Positions 30,211 to 42,150 are shown, numbered from the stretch's first letter. The stretch: DNA of 64,000 bases from Argyresthia goedartella (GCA_949825045.1 OX463808.1:32363674-32427673); one strand, 5' to 3'. Numbers and translations: made by a program. The notes: generated by a model from the letters alone, not told the origin.

Positions 30211-30885
30211 TTTCAGGCTCGCACAAAAGCATCACAAGCAAAACTGTTATTTTTTGTGATGAAATTGGAAGAAACTTAGGCATATTATTGAATAAGTTGG
30301 GACACTCGGTCATAAATAACTGTTTACCAAACTCCAGTTTCCATGATTTTAAGCAAAAAATAATAAAGACACTTGATCTGACACCTGAATCAAACTTAAT
30401 ACTCATGTTGGGAAATTGGGGTGAGGTAAACAAATGGGACCTAATTAAATATTTTGAAACACTGTGCTCACTGAATGTTAATCAAATTGTTATGTTTACA
30501 TTCCAATACAGTAAAAGCTTGCCACAAGCTGAAAATTATCTTGAGATATAAGCTAAATATGACATAACATACAATGTCATATAATAATAGTTTGATTCAT
30601 CTGATTGACTCTAGCAATTATGTTAGTGATAATGTTTATTTGACCAAAGGTAGTTACTACCTTTCAGATTTTTAGAAACGACAGGTAGCTGTGTCGCTAT
30701 CACAGGTCGCTATCTTATTTTTTTAGTATTACAGCCAAGAATTTGGCTAACCTGACTGCTTCTATTGAGCACAGACAAGGGATATTGGAAGACATTCCAA
30801 GTTATTTAAATTAGTTCTTAAGACAATAGAGGAAATCTCTAGCATACATAAGCCAATTAATATATCAAGCAAGCATAGGACATCA
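30210..30885 (+). pseudogene. LINE-C ORF1, esterase-like half
   Basis: The best segment (30,260-30,550) reads 'SKTVIFCDEIGRNLG', 'NNCLPNSSFHDF', 'LILMLGNWGEVNKWD' and 'IVMFTFQYSKSLP'. This alternation of strands with a D-E-G and G-N-W-x-E-V-N block resembles the SGNH-esterase domain of CR1-type ORF1 proteins, with the usual nucleophile Ser not obvious. The C-terminal part continues with stops to 30,880 and matches the fragment at 42.16-42.35 kb. Confidence 0.6.
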
Positions 30886-30888
30886 AAA

Positions 30889-31931
30889 ATGTGTAATATC
30901 TTGCCCGAATTAAATAAGTCAAAAAAGTGTAATAATATCCCAATATTAAATAATATTCAGACAAAGGGTAAGCCCCACTTAAATATTACCCATCAAAACA
31001 TTCAGGGGCTACCTGGCAAAGAACTTGTATTAGAATTATTTCTTAATAATTCTGACACTGATGTTATTTGTATTACAGAACATTGGTCAAAGGAAAATAT
31101 GATGTCTTTGAACATAAATAATTACAAAATTGTCAGTTGTTACAATAGAAAGACTGTTGATAGAGGTGGTTCTTTAATCTTAGTAAAAATCATATTAAGG
31201 TGAAACAACGGAAAGATATTCTTACACTTACTGTAGAAAGACAAATAGAGGTATCCTGTGTTTAATTGTATAGCCATATTATTGTTTGTGTCTACAGACC
31301 TGCGAGAGATGAAAAATGCCATGGCAATTTTGAAATATTCGGGAAAATTATGGAGGAAGCCCTCATTAAACTTTGTAATAACAGAAAAAAGTTAATTATT
31401 TATGGCGATCTTAATGTTGATCTGCTTGTAGATACAACACTGAAGCGACGATTAATAACTCTGTTCAAATCATTTAATTTATGTCATGTATTTTTAGAGC
31501 CGACTAGAATTACACTTACCAGCCAAACTTGCTTAGATAACGTTTTTTGTGACTGTGCATTCACAAGTAAAAATGTAATTAACTGTTTACCTTCCGATCA
31601 CAGTGGTCAAACAGTTTCATTCTCAATTACTAGTAAAAATAAGACTGGTCCATCATTTTATAGGCCTATTACATCCCATAGACTAGAGAAGTATATGAAA
31701 AACTTAGATATAGGTTTACCAGTACCGGATTTTGATGAACAGAACCCCAACAAAATCTATTCTGACTTCTTCAACATTATTCAAACAGGATGCAATACAG
31801 TTTTTAAATTAAAAAATGTCAGTGCCAACAACGTTAATCTAAACTTAATGACTGGGCAACATTTGGGATTCGTAAAAGTAGAACTATCTTGTATTACCTT
31901 TATGAACAAAAAACCTATAAATTTGATATAA
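30889..31931 (+). pseudogene. LINE-C AP endonuclease
   Basis: EN motifs: 'LNITHQNIQGLPGKE' (Asn), 'VICITEHW' (Glu), 'VDRGGSLILV', 'IVCVYRPARD', 'LIIYGDLNVDLL' (Asp/Asn), 'LDNVFCD' and 'CLPSDHSGQTV' (Asp-His). Frame breaks at about 31,203 and 31,266 only. Followed without a gap by the RT linker. Confidence 0.85.
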
Positions 31932-32899
31932 AATTTCATGACTATGTTAAAAAATATTCCAAAACTTTCAAGTTGGTTTGTAGAACTGCAAAAACTTTAC
32001 ACATTAATGGAAAAATACAACATTCAAATAATAGAATGAAAACTGTTTGGCAAATCATAAACCGTGAAACTGGCAATGTTATGCCAAGGGACAATGATTT
32101 CTGCTTATAAATAGGTGATGATGTTGTTAAATCCAACGCTGAGGTAGCTTGAGCTTTTGAAACATTCTTCACCAATGCACCCAAACTCAAAACAGAGCGT
32201 CTAAATTCATCTCCATATGAAGCAGATACTTTGTTAAAAAACAGCACTAGCATCAGTAATGTAGATTTTAAATTTTATCATGTATATCCCCAGGATAGAT
32301 TACTTAACTTAAAAAATACTGAAGACCTGTGGGGTATATCAGTCAAATTCATTGGTTCAATAATACTTGTTATAGCCCCACACCTTGCTTATATATTTAA
32401 TAAATGTGTTGATGATGGAGCTTTCCCAGACCTCATAAAACACAGTAAACTTATACCTCTGTTCAAGTCGGGAGTCAAGGATGATCCCTCAAATCTCAGA
32501 CCAATATCTGTTCTTCCAGCACTAAAAAAGATTATACTCAATCAAATCCTCTCACACTTCAACCGTACAAAACAACTCCAAGCCAAACAATACGGTTTTA
32601 CTAGAGGTAAATCGACTACGGATGCAAGTATTACCCTTATATCTTATATTTATTCTGCATGGAAAGCCGCACAGGATGTTATCGGTGTTTTTTGCAATCT
32701 GTCGAAGGCATTGTTGATCATGATACGCCACTAATGAAATTAAATCATTACGGAGTTAGAAATAAAGCGTTGGATCTACTAAGATCATACCTAAGCAATA
32801 TAATTCCAAAGGCAGATGTCAACGGCGTCAAATCTGATGGATCGGCAGTAAAAATTGGCGTTCCACAAAGTTCCACATTAGGCCCTTTCTTATTCCTGG

Positions 32900-32902
<3 letters not shown>

Positions 32903-32933
<31 letters not shown>

Positions 32934-33036
32934 CTTGGACACTATTTACACACATTGATCTAGCCCCAAACTAGGAATCCCTGTATCTTGGGTACTAGAC
33001 AACGATACACATACTTATATAGATAAATATTATACT
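32903..33036. repeat. (AAT)n-linked lepidopteran-type repeat
   Basis: About ten AAT units, then CACTATTTACACACATTGAT and 'CTTGGGTACTAGACAACGAT' and 'ACTTATATAGATAAATAT'. I recall this composite as a very common interspersed repeat of lepidopteran genomes. It interrupts the LINE-C RT between two conserved motifs, so it is an insertion. Confidence 0.6.
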
Positions 33037-33173
33037 TAGATATATTAACGATCTGCCTTTTATGGTGGAGAAATTGACTAACATAGTGTTATTTGCTGAT
33101 GATACTTCACTGGTCTTAAAAATTGAAAGAAATAAAGAAGAGTTTGATGATTTCAATGGAGTATTACCTTTAA

Positions 33174-33864
33174 CACGTTGACTGCGGCAGCGATTTTGGC
33201 TAACTTTCCCATAGTGCGGTGAGATGTCTCCCAACCGATACCTGTATGTTTCCCTTGGTGCGGTTAGGGTCTTTCGACCTCACAGCGAATGAATGCAATA
33301 AAATGCGAATGAGTTATTCGCATTTTATTGCATTGCTCGAAAAAAAGGATTTTTTTTGTAAAACTATGTTCCAACTGTTCAATAAGAGTCACTTTATCTA
33401 AATATGGTTTTATTTCAGATTTCGATCTAAGGAACTCAAGATAACTGAGAAAAATATTAAGAGGTCGAATAGCCTCGCATCGCATTAGATAAAGGGTACA
33501 TTCCTGAATTCACTTCCTTTTATCGCAAGGTCAGTGTATCACTGGTTCAAATTGCAAAGATCACGTAAACAAATAGGTGCGGGAGGGGGCGGGGCGACCT
33601 CCCCCGCGTTTGAGACCACGCATACGCAAGGAATTGTGTTTTTTTTACTCTAGTGCGATGAAAGGCTTTGCGACCCCAGGTCTATATTTATGTACTCATC
33701 TCTTTACACTTAAATACAAACACAATGGTATATTTGTCTCTTTTCTACCTATGATAGTTTTTATGATATGACTTCCGCACCAGAGAGAGAACACACTTTT
33801 CTGTCGCCGCACGGCCGGGAAGAACACTTTTGAGGTCTTAAGGCCGCACAACGCAGTTAACGTG
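33174..33864. mobile_element. 691-bp TTAA-flanked MITE
   Basis: Flanked by TTAA at 33,170-33,173 and 33,865-33,868. Ends CACGTTGACTGCG and CGCAGTTAACGTG are inverted with one mismatch. Internal hairpins: the pair around GAATGAATGCAATAAAATGCG...CGCATTTTATTGCATT near 33,290-33,345, and GGTCGAA-containing inverted bits. No transposase. piggyBac-type by target and TIR style. Confidence 0.82.
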
Positions 33865-34501
33865 TTAACCTTGAATTGGTTCACAGTTAAAAATTTATTG
33901 TTAAATGCTTGTAAAACCAAATGTAACAAATTCTCACTTCCAAATGTCAGGCAAGTTGGGACCAGTTTAGGGTTGGACAGCAATACGTTAGAATTAGTAA
34001 ATGACACGAAGTTTCTTGGAATAACTATTGATAGCAAATTGCAGTGGACCCCACATAGAAAAATTGGCTGGTAAATTAAGTTCTGCGGCTTACGCTGTTA
34101 GGAACATCAGACAAAACACGGATGTGGCTACATCTAGGCTAGTATATTTTAGTTACTTTCATAGGGTCATGTCCTATGGTATGTTGTTGTGGGGGAAAGC
34201 AGCTGATATACAAACTATTTTTATTTAACAGAAAAGAGCTATTCGAGTAATTTATAATTTAAAATGCACAGACTCCTTAAGAGAGCTTTTTAAAGAAATT
34301 TACAAACTAAATGTAGCTAGTCAATTTATTTTCGAAAATATAATGTATGTACGCAAGAACCTTACAAAATTTCCCAAACATAGCGATAGCTGTAATGTTA
34401 ACCTAAGAAATAATCACAGACTACTTTCGCCCCGGTTTAGACTCGCGAAGGTTAGCAATTCTTTTTAAGGGTCAATGCATTCTCTACTACAATAAGATAC
34501 T

Positions 34502-35465
34502 TTCTTCATATGAGTAGGGTGATTAGCACGGTGGTAAGAAGTTGTGACATATGTCAAAAGGTCAAACCAAGTACCAACAATACCGTTGGTCCTTGTACAC
34601 CGGTGTTGGCGGAAAAGTTGGGTGAGAAAGTTTTCTCGGACATTTATGGGCCATTTCCCGTAGGTAAATTCGGATATCAATATATATATGTGATTCAAGA
34701 CGTGTACAGTAAGGTAATAAAATTGTATCCAATGCGGAAAGCGACAGGTAGGAGCGTGCTCGCTTGTACAAAGAGATTTCATAGGGAAATACCTATCGAA
34801 ACTGTAATTACAGACTCAGGACCACAGTTCATATTGAAAGTTTGGGAATTTGGTCTCAAACTGCTGGGGATTAGGGTCACTCAGACGTCGGTGTATTGTC
34901 CAAATTCTAATAGCGTAGAAAGAGTGAATCGCGAGCTAAGTCGACTAATTAGAACCTATTGTGGCGGAAGTAATCGAAGTTGGGTCGACGTGTTACCGGA
35001 CATTGAAAATTGCTACAATAATATCGAACACACGAGCACCGGCTTTGCTCCTAATGAGTTGGCGTTTGGTAGGCGGGAACCGTTAACTATTGACAAGGAA
35101 TTAGGCGATGAATGGTTATTAGGTCATAGTGTGCGAGATGTGCGGAACAGGTGCGGAATGTAGCGATAGAGAACTCTAAAATTTCTAGTGAACGACGTAA
35201 GCGACAGGCAGACAAACGGCATAAGTTACAAGTCTTTCGTATAGGTGATTATGTGAAAATTAAGACTTTTGTGCGTTCAAATAAAGAACATAAAATCATG
35301 CGGAAATTTTCATTGTTGTATAAAGGGCCTTACGTTATTTCGGCAGTGGTATATCCGAACTGTTATACTTTAGTAGATCCGGTTTCAAATGAGATATTGG
35401 GTAACTACAATACTATAAATATAGCCAGGTATTATGTGAGGACGAATAAGGGCGTAGACAAATAA
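34502..35465 (+). pseudogene. Gypsy integrase fragment (element F)
   Basis: Integrase of a Ty3/Gypsy element: zinc end 'CDICQKVKPS', core 'KVFSDIYGPFPVGKFGYQ' (Asp), 'VITDSGPQF' (Asp), 'YCPNSNSVERVNRELSR' (Glu), 'WVDVLPDIENCYNN', then after a frame change at about 35,150 the C-terminal 'GDYVKIKTF' and 'LLYKGPYVI'. RT and gag are missing; the 5' side is fused to LINE-C. Ends 'NIARYYVRTNKG'. Confidence 0.88.
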
Positions 35466-35864
35466 GATAGTGTATAAAAAGTTATATAAGTAAGCTTTAG
35501 TCTGTAAATTTGAGTAACTACCTTATAGATTTAAGGATCTTGCATGGTTTAGAAAGAAAGGAAAAAAAAGGAAAAAAAAATAGAAACAAAAAATTGTATA
35601 TATATAGTAATACGAATTAGGATAAGGTGCGGGCGTGCGAGGTTGTATAGTTAGGTAGATAAATAAGATAAGACAGGAGAGAGCTCAATCGAGATGTGTA
35701 AATATTATATGCATAATTGACAGATTCATCGGTCTGTGTACATGATTTGAGATGTTCGTGCATATAGAGTAGATATGGACAAAGCATGGGTTAGCATTGT
35801 GGTAATGAGATCCTTGCGCCATGTTTAGCTGAGATAAACAGTGTCTCAAGGTCTGGGAGAGGGC
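35466..35864 (+). other. 3' internal region of Gypsy element F
   Basis: Non-coding, A-rich in the middle (35,560-35,600). Ends in the purine-rich GGTCTGGGAGAGGGC, a candidate polypurine tract, immediately before a TGTAATGG LTR-like start. Confidence 0.45.
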
Positions 35865-36950
35865 TGTAATGGAACATCACTTAACGAATGCAATCAGTGT
35901 ACAGTGAGAATCGGAATTAGCTGTGTCAGTTCCTTTAACGCTGGGTTATCGAGTAGTTCGAAGTAAGTTGACAAAAAAAGAGCCATAGAACGTGGTTGGT
36001 TCGGAGAAGCAAGGTCGAGGCAGGTTTTTTTGTCGCATTCCTGCGAAATGTGTAGGAATCAGAGCCGATTTCGTGACGCGCTGAATAAATTATGAATAAC
36101 TAAATAATGAAAGGTTTCTTATGAAACCATACGGAGAAAGCTAATGTGTTGACTGCAAATATACAATTGCGTTTGATTGGTACGATGTGGCGAGTTTGAC
36201 ATCACGGGTTTGAATATCATTCTAGTGATCTTTGTCTGAGACGCTAGCGGTCGGGTAGGCTTAATTAATTGCAACCGCTTATATAGCCAGCAATCAACAA
36301 ATTTTGTGTATCGGCAATACCAAATGACTTGAGTGATAACCGACGGTTGATCATAGAAAATATGCATATACAAAATTGTAGACAGCAGGCCTGCATGGCA
36401 TGTTTGATTGAAATTAGACCCTGTGAAGTTAGGGATAAGAAGCTTTCGCTTGGGCAGCGTGTGTCACGCAAAGAACGCATTTTTTTTTCAGACATGTGGG
36501 GTCTATAAATACGAGAGCGTGGGTTGGGGAGTCATTCAGTCTCTGCGTCAAACTACTGTGACACTCGTCTTTCGGGAATCTATTCAGTTCGGTCTGCCGT
36601 TTTACGCGTCTGGAACTGGAAGACTTGTGATTGCGTGTTAAAGTGGATTTTCGTGAGTGTCTGAAGCGCCGAGATATACCTCGGTTCCTATCCTTTAAAT
36701 CAACCTACCCCAAATTTCAAAACTATCCTTGGGTCGTTAGATAAGAACTTGTAGGTAATTGATCTGAGTCTGAGTCTGGGCTTGGAGCGACCCTAATTTC
36801 CTTTTTCCTTCACCATAGGGTTCCTGGGTTAGCTCTTAGGATATTCGCGGGTTAATCCTCTCCTCATTTCCTTCGTGTAGCGAGTTTTGAAATTCCCATA
36901 CACACAGTCATTAAACATACAAACACATTCAAATCAAACGCAACCATTTT
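35865..36950 (+). repeat. probable 3' LTR of Gypsy element F
   Basis: Begins TGTAATGGAACATC after a purine tract. Holds a core promoter: TATAAATA at 36,504-36,511 and an initiator-like TCAGT at 36,536, spaced about 30 bases. The 3' edge is not defined; sequence near 36,950 (AACCATTTTCGAGTGGTGTC) could be the end plus a primer-like site. No target duplication seen. Confidence 0.4.
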
Positions 36951-38380
36951 CGAGTGGTGTCGATGATGGACGTGGTATAACACTAGGATTTTAGACTAGG
37001 CTAGACAGGAGTTTAGTTGCGGCTAAACCTAGGTTGTCAGGGCATAGGGAGACTGTTTGATCGATGGGGTTCCGCGGATGGAAATAACAAATTCAGAACA
37101 AAGTATAAACGTTGTCAACTCAGATAACCTATTCTGTTGATATTTTTGACATTTGAGTGTTGTCGGGGACGCGCGAAGAGATCAAATTACAGTCTAAAGT
37201 TCATTGTTTAGGAACGGGTAGATTGTTTTGCTTTGCCTTGGATCGGTTTGGATTCAAGTTGCATCTTTAAATTAAATGTAAATTTCGCTGGAGTCTAACG
37301 TGTAGGCTGTGTCAAGTATTTATTTGCTGGGCCCAGTCTAGGAAGAGCTGTGGTTAGTTAGTTGCATAAATCGGTATTTCCCGAAGTATGTAACTTGCTG
37401 TGGAGAGGTTCAGATCTCCAAAAGCGCTAATGAAAACGTTTCGATAACATCCAGCTCAAATTGCGCAGAGTTGAAGGTTTCAAAACGTTACGGACCTTTT
37501 GAGGAAACCGCTAGTTCAAACCTATTTCGGAAAATCAAATCGCAATTGTGTAAACCCGGTCTATTCGGATCGTTATTGCCGTGAACTAATTATATAATTG
37601 GAACCACCACAAGCCGCTACTAGCGAGCACATGAAATATCATTGAGTACTCACGTCGTAACACTACGACGGATATCTATACGATATCCCAAACAAATATT
37701 ATAAATTGTGGTCGACCACTAAAAGAAGTTCCAAGCGCCCATATATACAAAAAATAAATGGTACCATCACGCAAAATATAACAAAGATCGATCTGGCGCA
37801 ATACACCGCTAACTGACTCGAAATACCGGCCTGCGGGCATACATGCTTTCTCTGTTTAACCTGAAACTCCAACTTTCTGAACCAATCTTTCGTTCGACTA
37901 TTGTACGCCTAACGAACTTCTCAACGAACGAGAAATTCAGACTTATCATTCTTAACTTACAAATTTTACAGCTGAATCGGGACATCTCTTTTTGGGGTAG
38001 ATAGAATAGACGATCATAGCTTCTGACAACGGTAGCTCGACCTTAGCTATTTATGCCGTTACACTGCCTTCGTCTGGCCGGCGGCGGCACGCCTAGCGCA
38101 GATTTCTCGCTGATTTTTTGCCGCGGTATGTGTATGACTGAATTCAATATGGTTTGACAGGACATTTACGCGTACTGTTTTAATGATAACCAGCGATGGG
38201 GTAAGTATCGATATAAGAACGGCTATCGACAAAAATGATAGATAGTTTACCTACTTTGTTTAACGATATTTAAGAAGAATTTGGCTATGAGCTAATGATC
38301 ATTGTTTAAATATTATCGAAAAACAAAGTCGAAGTGATTATTTATTTACATACCCTCAATAATCAATTTCATATACCTTG
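36951..38380. other. unassigned non-coding DNA
   Basis: About 1.4 kb with no frame of note and no repeat I recognise. Composition is mixed, with a GC-rich island at 38,070-38,125 (GGCCGGCGGCGGCACG). Possibly more internal/LTR sequence of element F. Confidence 0.3.
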
Positions 38381-38382
38381 TT

Positions 38383-38790
38383 CATATGGAGAATGGGGAC
38401 CTGAGGGATGACCTAGTCATAGAGTGGGAGCGCAGCGCTTTGGCAGTTCGGGCAAATATGTTAGCTTGTATTATTGCACATTGTAAAAAGCCAGTAAACA
38501 TTTCACGCTTCAAGGCTCACTGTCAATCAATCAACACGTGCAGCCTATGGGTAATACCCAAAATACTCTCAACGCCCTGCCATAGAATGCCCTGCTCGTC
38601 CACTATAACACTGTTGCTGGGGCTGCCACTGCCACGCTACCGTAGTGCGTCGGGCATGTTTGTTGAGGCACTTAATGATGGATTCCATGCCATCATACGT
38701 TAAACAACGGCCTCCTACTGACGCAGAACTCATGGTAGTAGCAACAGTATCCTAGAGGTCATTGCAGGTCAGCTTGACGGCCCAATACTC
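38383..38790 (+). pseudogene. CR1-like LINE RT C-terminal fragment
   Basis: 'WERSALAVRANMLACIIAHC', 'INTCSLWVI' and 'SASGMFVEALNDGFHAIIR' are the C-terminal thumb/zinc region of the LINE-D type RT (the part missing from LINE-D at 48.0 kb). Degenerate, no other domains, 5'-truncated. Confidence 0.7.
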
Positions 38791-38901
38791 TAACACTGGG
38801 TGAGTGATGTGACTGTTTATGGCAGTGCGTGGAAAACAGAGCCGTGCCACAGGGCCTATTTATATGAAATAGATTGAATTGAGTGTGATTAAGTATTTTA
38901 T

Positions 38902-39388
38902 CTGTTACAAACAAAATATGGATCTTTTATGCTCCAAAATAAATTATCATAATTTATAAAATATATAATCAATAAAAACACAATTATAACTTCAACAATT
39001 ATATAGCAATAAACAAATTAAACACTCATTTTCATTTACGCACCATTAATTATAAAAGATTACTAATCACGATTCAATTAAACAATACCCTTGACGTACC
39101 GTGACGAAGTAAAATATCAGTACAATATATTGAAAAATATCGGCAGGGATCTACGAGTATAATGTCTATTGGGATATTTTAACGAATCCTGGATGTCGGA
39201 TCCCGTGTGAAAGAGCTCTTACTCTCATTACAGATGTGAACGGATTATCAGTGTAGTTAAAGTAGTTTGTATTAGTCTGCAATTTTTTTTATTGCTGGTA
39301 AAATCATTCTGCAGTAAAATGTTCTTGATTATTTCATATCTATAAATAGACTATTCTATACTTTTTCACCGATAACCTACCCGTTACA
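38902..39388 (+). repeat. possible 5' LTR of Gypsy element G
   Basis: The 3' edge is good: ...CCCGTTACA at 39,388 followed by TTGGTGACCCCCGTG, a typical primer site. The 5' edge (TGTTACAAAC) is a guess. Contains TATAAATA at 39,341-39,348, placed for an LTR promoter near R. Confidence 0.45.
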
Positions 39389-39406
39389 TTGGTGACCCCC
39401 GTGAAT
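39389..39406 (+). other. primer-binding site of Gypsy element G
   Basis: TTGGTGACCCCCGTGAAT just after the LTR end; the TGGTGACCCC core is usual in insect Gypsy elements. Confidence 0.65.
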
Positions 39407-39763
39407 TAGAACATTGTTCTGTGTTGTGCCGGACAAAGACAGTTAACTGGTTAGGAAGGTCGGTCAGTGTTGTAAAATACTACGAGTTTAACGAGAAGAG
39501 ATGACTCCCCGCTGGATAGCTTGGCGATCTACCCGACGGGTAACAAAAATTTCAGGGCGGGCCAGGTTACAAACCTCCCCGCCAGCCAAGCAGAACCCAG
39601 CTGTAAGTACATGATTGGATCACCAGCATCATGAGCATCCAGAAAGGAGGCGGACAGCTCCCCAGCGGAAGCATGATTGGTTAGGCAGGAGGTGGACCAC
39701 CCCCTGGCAGTAGCGCAAATAACCAGGCAGGAGGTGGACAAGCCCCTGCCGGGGATTTAGCAT

Positions 39764-40568
39764 CGATTAGTTTAACGGCTAAGTTGCCAGACTTTTGGAC
39801 GGAAATGCCGAGATTATGGTTCGCGCAGTTTGAAACAGTAATGGCACCACAGAAACAGGGTGATGAAAATAAGTTCAACATGGTAGTGGCTCAATTGACA
39901 CGAGAGGCACTGCAGCAACTGAGCGATTTACTAGTTACGCCAGCAGAAACTCAGAAATACGACGCGATCACAAAGCGGTCTTGGCAGTGTTCGAGGAAAG
40001 TGCCGAACGCCAGTTTCAGAAATTGCTAGGAGGGATGGAGCTAGGACCACAACATCCATCGCATTTGTTTTGCCGTATGAAAGATTTAGCGCGTACAGCT
40101 GATATTTCTGGCGAGACATTGAGGAAATTATGGATGGCAAGGGTGCCAGCGTCAGTAAGAACAGTACTCACGGTGAGTGAAGACAAGAAATTAGAGAATT
40201 TAGCAGCAATCGCGGATAATATCATGGAGAACATGCAAACAGAAGTTGCAGAAGTGACATCGGGGAAGTCGGCGAGCATGGAGTTAATGGCTCAAGTGGC
40301 TCAGCTAACGATGCAAGCGGGCCAACTTAGAGGGGATATCAGTAAGATCAGGACACAGAGAGGTCGGAGCCCGTCACGCAAATACGACGGAGGTCGATGG
40401 AGGCCAGTAGGCCGATCGCAGTCACGAGGACCACGGCGGACGACAGACAGCTCAGATTGGTTATGTAGATTCCATTACCGCTACCAAGAGAGGACACGAG
40501 ATTGTGAAAGGCCGTGCATAACTGGAAGGAAAAGGACTTCAGGCGGAAAACTAGAAGCGGTGCAGTAG
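39764..40568 (+). pseudogene. Gypsy element G gag
   Basis: 'LPDFWTEMPRLWFAQFETVM' and 'KFNMVVAQLTREALQQLSDL' open the capsid; after a frameshift near 39,985 come 'ERQFQKLLGGMELGPQHPS', 'LWMARVPASVRTVL' and 'LENLAAIADNIMEN', the retrotransposon gag form common in arthropod Gypsy elements. It ends in an Arg/Ser-rich tail (RNA-binding) and 'WLCRFHYRYQERTRDCERPC', a zinc-like end. A direct repeat AGGCAGGAGGTGGAC lies upstream at 39,684 and 39,724. Confidence 0.85.
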
Positions 40569-40619
40569 AGTGCGGTTGAGACCTGCACCGCAGCTACGGA
40601 GAATCTCCGTTTAAGTGTA

Positions 40620-41515
40620 AAAGATAGCAAGACCGGCATGCGTTTTAAGCGAATACAGGAGCGAACGTATCAGTGATCCCAGTGAAGTGCGTAGACTCGA
40701 AGGACTCCCAAGAATGTCAACACAATTTTTTTGCAGCTAACGGTTCAGAAATTAAAATTTATGGAGTGAAAACCCTAGAGTTAAACCTAGGTTTAAGAAG
40801 AGTTTTTAGATGGACATTTATAATTTGCGATGTAAAGCAACCGATATTAGGCGCTGATTTTTTAAAGACATACAAATTGTTGGTAGACTTACATAGTAGA
40901 AAAAATGAAGATTTAATGACAAGTTTGTGTACAGATGGGAGTATTGTAAAATATAATGAATCCTCCATCAAGAGTATTGCTGACGATCACTAGTACCGTA
41001 TGTTGTTAGAACAGTATTCAGAGATAAGCAAGCCAATGTCATTCAAAGAACAGCCATGCCATTCAATTTATCATCATATCGAGACTGAAGGGCGGCCGGT
41101 TAACGTTAAAGCTAGGCAGTTACCCCCAGAGAGGTATAACAAGGTCAGGGAGGAATTTTGTTTGATGCAGGAATTAGGCGTTTGCAGGCCATCAAAGAGC
41201 GCATGGGCAAGTCCGTTACACGTCGTGCCAAAGAAAGATGGACAACTGAGGCCATGCGGAGACTACAGGCAGCTCAACGCGATCACCAAGCCGGATCGGT
41301 ATCCTTTCCCCAGATTGCAAGATTTCACCTACGGTTTATCAGGTAAGAAGATATTTTCCCGTATAGCTATAAATAGGGCGTATCATTTTATCATGGTGGC
41401 AGGACGTCGAGAAAACAGAGATTATAACACCGTTTGGACTATTCGAGTTTACGCGAATGACATTTGGGTCCGCACCCAAGGCTACACGTCAAAAACAGCT
41501 GTGCTGTATTTTAAC
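40620..41515 (+). pseudogene. Gypsy element G protease and truncated RT
   Basis: Protease part: 'NFFAANGSEIKIYG' and 'CDVKQPILGADFL' (the DTG end is lost upstream). RT: 'KEQPCHSIYHHIETEGRPV', 'AWASPLHVVPKKDGQLRPCG', 'DYRQLNAITKPDRYPFP', then 'KKIFSRIAINRAYHF' (palm A Asp replaced), and 'TRMTFG'-region residues before the sequence changes to LINE-C at about 41,500. No YxDD remains. Confidence 0.85.
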
Positions 41516-42150
41516 TAAATTATTTTGTTTAAATTCGTCTATTTGTGAATATAGTGTTATTTTTAGTGTTTGTTAAGTTAATTAATAGTGTGCCAGGGCT
41601 AAATGTGGTTAGAATTATAATTGTGATAATAAAAGAAGGGTTTTAGATAAACTGGAGCTGTGTACCGCTCAGCTTAATTTGTAACCAGATTAGCTATGAG
41701 GACACCATGCATGAGCTAAGATGCAATCTTAACCAGGCGGAGCGCTCCCTGGGGCACTACATTGGCCTCTATGACAAAACCAGAGCAGAAACCAGGGAAC
41801 TGAGTCTAGCTATGGATGCAGTTCTCAGTAGTCAGTTTAGCCTAAAAACTAAAATAATGGAGAGCTGCTGTTGTGTGCCGGATGTCGAAAGTCATGGATG
41901 ACATATTATTTAAAGTATCAAAATCTAATAAAACTCTTACATGTAAATTTATTAGAAACTTACTCCCTTAGTACGAGACTAACTAACTTATTTAATTCTC
42001 ACAACTTAAAGCCACTTTTCATGGAACCTACTACTACTACTACCTTGAATATTTTGGTGGACCAGATTAGTAAACTTTGCATTTGTTTTACAATTTTGAG
42101 TTTTTCTGTTTTTATTATGTATTTTATTAATATTACTTGACGGGCTAGAG
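41500..42150 (+). pseudogene. LINE-C fragment, plus orientation
   Basis: 41,707-41,880 encodes the second ORF1 coiled coil ('LGHYIGLYDKTRAETREL'). It is followed at about 41,900-42,080 by a piece of the endonuclease ('STRLTNLFNSHNLKPLFMEP'), with the rest of ORF1 deleted between them. It forms the left arm of an inverted repeat with 42,423-42,680. Confidence 0.75.

Larger units (their letters stand above)
31932..34490 (+). pseudogene. LINE-C reverse transcriptase, split by two insertions
   Basis: 'LIPLFKSGVKDDPSNLRPI' (32,450), 'LQAKQYGFTRGKSTTDA' (32,577), 'GVFCNLSKAL' (palm A with Asn for the catalytic Asp), 'GVPQSSTLGPFLFLVY' (32,860-32,903), then an AAT-linked repeat. 'YINDLPF' and 'VLFADDTSLVL' (FADD, 33,087-33,120) follow, then a MITE. 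'FLGITIDSKLQWTPH' (34,014) and the C-terminal domain run to about 34,490. Several frameshifts; loss of the palm A Asp shows decay. Confidence 0.85.
19985..34500 (+). mobile_element. LINE-C: CR1-like LINE carrying three secondary insertions
   Basis: Pieces of one element in order: ORF1 coiled-coil (19,989-20,872), ORF1 esterase-like and C-terminal part (about 30,210-30,880), ORF2 endonuclease (30,930-31,930), RT (31,930-34,490). It is interrupted by an errantivirus-like provirus (20,873-29,963, plus about 240 unexplained bases), a lepidopteran-type repeat (about 32,903-33,036) and a TTAA-flanked MITE (33,174-33,864). The 3' end is lost near 34,500, where Gypsy integrase sequence begins. Further fragments of the same family lie at 41.5-43.1 kb. 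Confidence 0.8.
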
